Below, one piece after another: positions 59,707 to 64,000 of a stretch of 64,000 nt of DNA. This stretch comes from Gramella sp. AN32 (lineage in GTDB: Bacteria > Bacteroidota > Bacteroidia > Flavobacteriales > Flavobacteriaceae). The stretch's first letter is position 1. Every line of letters starts with the position of its first letter. The stretch spans positions 62,001-126,000 of the forward strand of contig NZ_QEYO01000014.1 of NCBI RefSeq assembly GCF_023718305.1, given 5' to 3'. The notes below the pieces were generated by a model. It searched no databases. It worked only from the letters and a program-made list of their open reading frames with translations, and was not told where the DNA came from. The position numbers were made by a program, and so were the translations under genes.

Positions 59707-62689
59707 AGAATTCAATTTCCACAATTCTCAACTGTCCTTTAGCATTTGCTGCTTCCTGGTCTTTATAAAGGTCTAACTCTTTTGTAGGGTTTACTTCAAC
59801 AATATCTTTAAAGGCATCATCTTCAGAATTAGCTCCAATTAACTCAATCTTAATATTTTGAGTTTTTACAGGTTTTAAAGGAAGGGTAATATATCCAAGG
59901 CTTCTATTTGTATCTCCTTTAAATAATTCTTCTCCATTTGCACTAATTCTAATGGGATAGCTTTTAGTTCTCCAGCCTGTAAATTTTACAACACATTGGG
60001 TAAGAGTTGTAGGAGCTGCAAGTTCATATTCTATCCATCCGCTGTTCAAATTTCCATCATTAGTCCATTCACTTCGTTCATTATCATCATAACTTTTATA
60101 AACTTCCTCCTCTTTAGACCCTGCAGTGGCTGATTTTATAAATGCCTGCTTTCGTTTTTCCGTATAAGAATGTGATAGCGGAGTGGGACCCCTTTCGAGA
60201 TTTGATGGGAGTCCACTTCCGGGAAGCTTCTCTGCCAGTCCATTCTTTGTTTCAAAAGGAATCGTCTCCAATTCAATTTTTGCTGCCTCTAATCCTTTTG
60301 CTTTTGCCTTAATAGTAATATCACCACTTTTTGTGGATGATTGTAACATAACTCTGTTTACTCCGTTTGTTACCGCCAGATCTTTCGAAAGAATGTTATT
60401 TTCTGGACCATACCCGATTCCTCCAAGCCATTTACCTTCTCCGCTAATTTGAAAATTGATTTCTGAATTATTTGTTGGACATCTGTTTCCATCTGCATCT
60501 ACAACCTCAACATCTATAAGGGCAATATCAGCTCCATTTGCTTTAAATCCTGTTGGAGATACATGGGAAGTTAACTTAATAGCAACCGGTTCACCGACTG
60601 TTTGTTTTTCAGTTTCACTTAAAACATTTCCTTCCGGGTCATAACTTACTGCCTTTAAAGTTCCCGGTCTAAATACAATATTATCAAAAGTGAATAGAAA
60701 GCCATTGCTTTTCTTCCCGAAGCCTAAGGATTTCCCATTCAGGAAAAGCTCCACCTTATCCCCTGTGGAAACTACATATTCATTTTTAACAATCGTATTG
60801 TTGTAATTCCAGTGACCTATAATATGTGAGCTATGCTTCTCAATATCAACCCAGCCGTCCCACATGACTTGGTGCGCAAAAAAACCATCCTTAGGAACAC
60901 GCATGGGATCTACTTCGCCACTACCACGATAATTTCCTTCTCCCCGGTGATGGGTATTTGAATCGGAAAAAATAATATTTACACCTCCAGAACTTACTCT
61001 TTTTCCAGTGCCAGGTCTTGCTTCAAAATAATCGTTCCATCTAATAATATCTTCAATAGCATGGGCATCCTGATTATGATTGTATGCTTCTGCAAGCTCA
61101 CCTTTGTATAGTGGCCCATCACCTTCTTTATGAAAAGGCGGGGTAAATTCGTCCCAATACTTTCGCAAACCTTCATCACGTGAATATTCTGTAGCCCACA
61201 TTGGGATATGGGCACTTTTGTTGATGTATAACATTTCTCCACCGTATTCCGCTTCCCGGCTGTCCAGCATTTCCCGGGAGCCAATAGCTCGTCCCCCATA
61301 AGGATCATAGGTGTCCCGTATGCTTTTCATTTCATGCATATGCGGTTCACTTATGGCTTCATTTCCAGATTCGTAAAAAATAATACTTGGATTATTTCGA
61401 TTGTAAATTATTGCATCACGCATTAAACTGGTTCTTTGATTCCAGTTAGCTCCACGGGAATCCCCTTCAGAATCACCTGCTGGCATTGCCTGCATCAATC
61501 CTACACGATCAAGAGACTCAATATCCTGTTTCCATGGAGTAATGTGCATCCATCGCACTAAATTCGCATTTCCTTTTACCATCATCCCATTGCTGAAATC
61601 ACTCATCCATGGAGGAACCGACATACCAAGGGCAGGCCATTCATTGCTGGTTCGTTGTGCATAACCTTTAACCTGGATCACCCGGTCATTAAGCCATATT
61701 TTTCCATCTTTAAAATCGGTTTTTCTGAAACCGGTTCGTGTAGTTACTTTATCAATGGTTTTTCCATCTTCTTTCAGTTTTGTATTCACATCGTAGAGGT
61801 ATCCATAACCCCAGCTCCAAAAGTGGAGGTTCTCCAGCATTTTATCAGCTTTTAATATTTTTGTTTCTCCGGAAGCCAGTTTTACAAGATCAGTGGAAAA
61901 GTTGGCAACCCGGTTCCCCTCCATATCCATTACTTCAACTTCCATGTAAATCTCTTTTTGAGAATCGCTTTCATTCCTAACCTGCGATTTTACATTAATT
62001 CTTGCAGATTTATTCTGGATATTAAATTCTGTAGGATAGATATAGGTTCCGGTGGTTTTTAGATTAGAATATAGCGGCAGCGTTTGATAAATTTTATTGG
62101 TTATATGCAACATCACATTTTTAGGAATTCCGCCGTAATTGGCGTTAAAGTTCTTATCATTCCACCGGTATTTCGCGTTTGTTTCTTTTTCCCGGTAGTC
62201 CCAGCTGTTGTCAATGCGTAGTGCGATGGTATTTTCTTTATTTCCGGTTTGTACAAGATCTGAAATATCCAGGCCAAAAGCCATTGCTCCATTCTCATGA
62301 AGACCAATTTTTTCACCATTTAGAAAGATCTCTCCACCCTGGCGAATTCCCTCAAACTCCAGAAATATTTTTTTATCTTCTGCATCTTCTGGAAGCTTAA
62401 ATTTTTTGCGGTACCAGACAATTCCAGTAGAATGTTCTTCAATTGATTTTTTAAAAGCTTCTTCCTGGTTATATGCATGGGGTAGCGTTACTTTTTTCCA
62501 GTTTTTATCATTAAATTTTGGGTTTTCAGCACCATTAATGTCACCTTGCTTCAGTTTCCAATCCAAATTAAAATTGAATTCTTTTCGTTCAAACTGCTGT
62601 GCCGAAAGAGGAGAGAATACTAATATCAATACTCCGAATAGCATGAAATAAATACCTTTTTTAATCAAGGAAAAGAAAAAAATATTCAT
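59699..62689 (-). CDS. GH2 family beta-galactosidase-like enzyme with C-terminal binding domain
   Basis: A 996-residue exported enzyme with signal peptide (residues 1-30, ending near LSAQ) and the GH2 order: jelly roll (about 35-200, WYRKKFKLPEDAEDKK, GIRQGGEIFLNGEKIG), immunoglobulin-like domain (about 210-320), TIM barrel (about 325-600). Acid/base Glu444 (YESGNEAIS) and nucleophile Glu501 (WATEYSRDEG) are visible. A second Ig-like domain follows. The last 150 residues contain TNDGNLNSGWIEYELAAPTTLTQCVVKFTGWRTKSYPIRIS, which looks like a discoidin/F5-8-type binding module. Exact sugar (beta-galactose, glucuronate or other) cannot be assigned. It lies between the CE12 gene (23 nt) and GH115, forming a minus-strand operon whose promoter is outside the window. 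Confidence 0.85.
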   Translation of the reverse strand: MNIFFFSLIKKGIYFMLFGVLILVFSPLSAQQFERKEFNFNLDWKLKQGDINGAENPKFNDKNWKKVTLPHAYNQEEAFKKSIEEHSTGIVWYRKKFKLPEDAEDKKIFLEFEGIRQGGEIFLNGEKIGLHENGAMAFGLDISDLVQTGNKENTIALRIDNSWDYREKETNAKYRWNDKNFNANYGGIPKNVMLHITNKIYQTLPLYSNLKTTGTYIYPTEFNIQNKSARINVKSQVRNESDSQKEIYMEVEVMDMEGNRVANFSTDLVKLASGETKILKADKMLENLHFWSWGYGYLYDVNTKLKEDGKTIDKVTTRTGFRKTDFKDGKIWLNDRVIQVKGYAQRTSNEWPALGMSVPPWMSDFSNGMMVKGNANLVRWMHITPWKQDIESLDRVGLMQAMPAGDSEGDSRGANWNQRTSLMRDAIIYNRNNPSIIFYESGNEAISEPHMHEMKSIRDTYDPYGGRAIGSREMLDSREAEYGGEMLYINKSAHIPMWATEYSRDEGLRKYWDEFTPPFHKEGDGPLYKGELAEAYNHNQDAHAIEDIIRWNDYFEARPGTGKRVSSGGVNIIFSDSNTHHRGEGNYRGSGEVDPMRVPKDGFFAHQVMWDGWVDIEKHSSHIIGHWNYNNTIVKNEYVVSTGDKVELFLNGKSLGFGKKSNGFLFTFDNIVFRPGTLKAVSYDPEGNVLSETEKQTVGEPVAIKLTSHVSPTGFKANGADIALIDVEVVDADGNRCPTNNSEINFQISGEGKWLGGIGYGPENNILSKDLAVTNGVNRVMLQSSTKSGDITIKAKAKGLEAAKIELETIPFETKNGLAEKLPGSGLPSNLERGPTPLSHSYTEKRKQAFIKSATAGSKEEEVYKSYDDNERSEWTNDGNLNSGWIEYELAAPTTLTQCVVKFTGWRTKSYPIRISANGEELFKGDTNRSLGYITLPLKPVKTQNIKIELIGANSEDDAFKDIVEVNPTKELDLYKDQEAANAKGQLRIVEIEFYE

Positions 62690-62712
62690 ATAGTTATAAT
62701 TGAAGGTATTTC

Positions 62713-64000
62713 TTATTCTGCAGTTTCTTTTTCTGGTATAAGAATGTAACTTCTTATTCCGCTGCCTTTAAGCTGATTTAGTGATTTAGCAAGTATAAAG
62801 GCGTTTAATTTCGCACCTTCCATATTGGTGTGGGTATGGTCTTTAGGGAAATATTTTTTTACTTGCTGCTGGCCCATTTCTTCATATCTCTTCGCAATAG
62901 AATCATTGAGGTCTATAAAATATCCACCCGCTTCCTGTACGGCTTCTTTGGCCCATTTTGCATAGCTGTTGTCGTTACGTTCAACCTTATTGCTATGCCA
63001 GATGTTTCGGGGTATCATGCTTAAAACAATGGGAGTAGCTCCTTTGGCTTCGGCTTCTTCAATATACTTTTTCATATACCAGCCATAGGTATGTACCACT
63101 TCGGTACTGTCATTTTTAAAATCTACCGTCTGTGTTTCATCTCCCATGCCTTTTAGAGATCCTCTGTATTTTGGGGTATCAATATGACCGCCATCATTAT
63201 GTCCAAACTGGATCAGTAAAAAATCACCTTTATCTAAACTATCTTCCACCGCTTTCCAAAGTCCTTCCCCCCGGAACGTGCGACTGCTGCGCCCTCCACG
63301 TGCTTTGTTATGTACGTTTACTCTTGTGGTATCAAAATAGGTCTCAATTGGCACGCCCCAGCCAACTAATGTTTCATTATTGCTAGCAACGGTAGAGTCT
63401 CCTATGATATACACACCTTTTTTCTTAGGAAGCTTAATTTGTGGATCGTCCAGAAGATAATTTTTAAGGTCGTTATCACTTTCTTTTAAACCTTCTGCAA
63501 TTTTTAAAGCGGCTAGAACTGCTCCTTTCGCTGAAGTATGCGTATGGTCTCTTTTATAAAAATAAGTACCGGTGACATTATCTTCACCCATCTTCTCCAT
63601 TGCAGAAGCCATTTTATTATTCAGGTTTATAAAAGTGACCTCTTCCTCTTCAGCAATCTTTTTAGCCCATCTACCGTAAGAATTATCATTTCTTGGGACT
63701 TTACCATTTTTCCAGTCATTTCTGGGAATTGGCGACATCACAATGGGAATAGCCCCTTTTGCTCTCGCGTCCTGTATTACTTTTCTAATATACCAGCCAT
63801 AGCTGTGAACAATCTCATGTTCACCGGTGAGCATATTATCAATTTCCTTACTTTCTTCGCCAGTTCCTTTTATGGTCCCCCTTGCCCTGAAATCGTCATT
63901 CAAAGGCCCGGAATCATTATGTCCAAACTGGATTAGTACATAATCCCCTTCTTTTAAGCTATCTTTTACCGGCTCCCATAAACCCTTTGCCTGGAAAGTA
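62713..64000 (-). CDS. Tandem CE12 rhamnogalacturonan acetylesterase, 5' partial
   Basis: The reading frame is open to the right edge; the first part seen, GLWEPVKDSLKEGDYVLIQFGHNDSGP, already belongs to a CE12 domain, so the true start lies beyond 64000. A first SGNH/CE12 domain (GHND block, then DHTHTSAKGA) is followed after a short linker by a second complete one. The second has GDSTVASNNETLVGWG (nucleophile Ser), RGGRSSRTFRGEGLW, QFGHNDGGH and DHTHTNMEGAKLNAF (Asp-x-x-His pair). The two copies share many identical stretches (VHTYGWY/VHSYGWY, RNDNSYAKWAKE/RNDNSYGRWAKK). CE12 removes acetyl groups from galacturonic acid in RG-I, opening the backbone to lyases. Whether the first copy keeps its serine cannot be seen. 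Confidence 0.88.
   Translation of the reverse strand, partial: TFQAKGLWEPVKDSLKEGDYVLIQFGHNDSGPLNDDFRARGTIKGTGEESKEIDNMLTGEHEIVHSYGWYIRKVIQDARAKGAIPIVMSPIPRNDWKNGKVPRNDNSYGRWAKKIAEEEEVTFINLNNKMASAMEKMGEDNVTGTYFYKRDHTHTSAKGAVLAALKIAEGLKESDNDLKNYLLDDPQIKLPKKKGVYIIGDSTVASNNETLVGWGVPIETYFDTTRVNVHNKARGGRSSRTFRGEGLWKAVEDSLDKGDFLLIQFGHNDGGHIDTPKYRGSLKGMGDETQTVDFKNDSTEVVHTYGWYMKKYIEEAEAKGATPIVLSMIPRNIWHSNKVERNDNSYAKWAKEAVQEAGGYFIDLNDSIAKRYEEMGQQQVKKYFPKDHTHTNMEGAKLNAFILAKSLNQLKGSGIRSYILIPEKETAE

Noticed and set aside
1..64000. CRISPR arrays, rRNA genes, riboswitches, phage genes
   Set aside because: No regularly spaced repeats, rRNA-like sequence, recognisable riboswitch core or phage structural genes were seen.

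Overview
The window is low-GC DNA from a member of the Bacteroidota, most likely the family Flavobacteriaceae. The evidence is SusC/SusD pairs, lipoproteins with Bacteroidota-style lipoboxes, a type IX secretion C-terminal domain, FAS1 surface lipoproteins, and promoters of the TAnnTTTG (-7) type with no obvious Shine-Dalgarno dependence. No genus can be fixed from the sequence alone.

Almost all of it (about 2.7 kb to the right edge) is one large polysaccharide utilization locus (PUL). Its enzyme set points to the rhamnogalacturonan-I backbone of pectin and its side chains: PL11, PL26-like and PL4-like rhamnogalacturonan lyases, two PL22-like propellers, GH28, two GH105 unsaturated-uronyl hydrolases, a GH106 rhamnosidase, GH2, GH43-type enzymes, GH115, a tandem CE12 acetylesterase, a CE/GH43 fusion and a cytoplasmic L-rhamnose mutarotase (RhaM). 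A sulfatase is an odd extra member.

Layout. 0-1.5 kb: frameshifted GIY-YIG gene, tRNA-Arg(TCG), several strong hairpins with a copy of the tRNA 3' end, and a broken IS982-type transposase. 1.7-4.2 kb: DUF4998-type lipoprotein and a doubly broken TlpA-like thioredoxin gene. 4.5-10.2 kb (minus): GH106-GH105-esterase/GH43. 10.6-12.0 kb: sulfatase. 12.3-27.5 kb: FAS1-SusC-SusD-FAS1-FAS1-SusC-SusD. 27.6-30.0 kb: DUF5703-type glycosidase candidate. 30.3-44.0 kb: third SusC/SusD, then PL22-like, PL11, PL26-like, DUF4861, DUF6250 and PKD genes. 44.1-51.0 kb: GH105, GH43, PL22-like, RhaM, GH28, GH43-like. 51.3-56.8 kb: PL4-like T9SS cargo and an unassigned 860-residue toroid/sandwich protein. 56.8-64.0 kb (minus): CE12-CE12, GH2, GH115.

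The main new observation is a shared promoter architecture. Seven intergenic sites carry an 18-nt element, consensus CAGnAYAGTACAGGATAC. In every case it ends exactly 19 nt before a TAnnTTTR-like -7 box, so it sits where the -33 box should be. The sites precede the divergent GH106 and sulfatase units, both SusC/D operons, the GH105 unit, the PL4-like unit and the DUF4998-type lipoprotein. They define a probable single regulon whose regulator is not in the window. Coordinates of motifs were read by eye; no database search or folding program was run.
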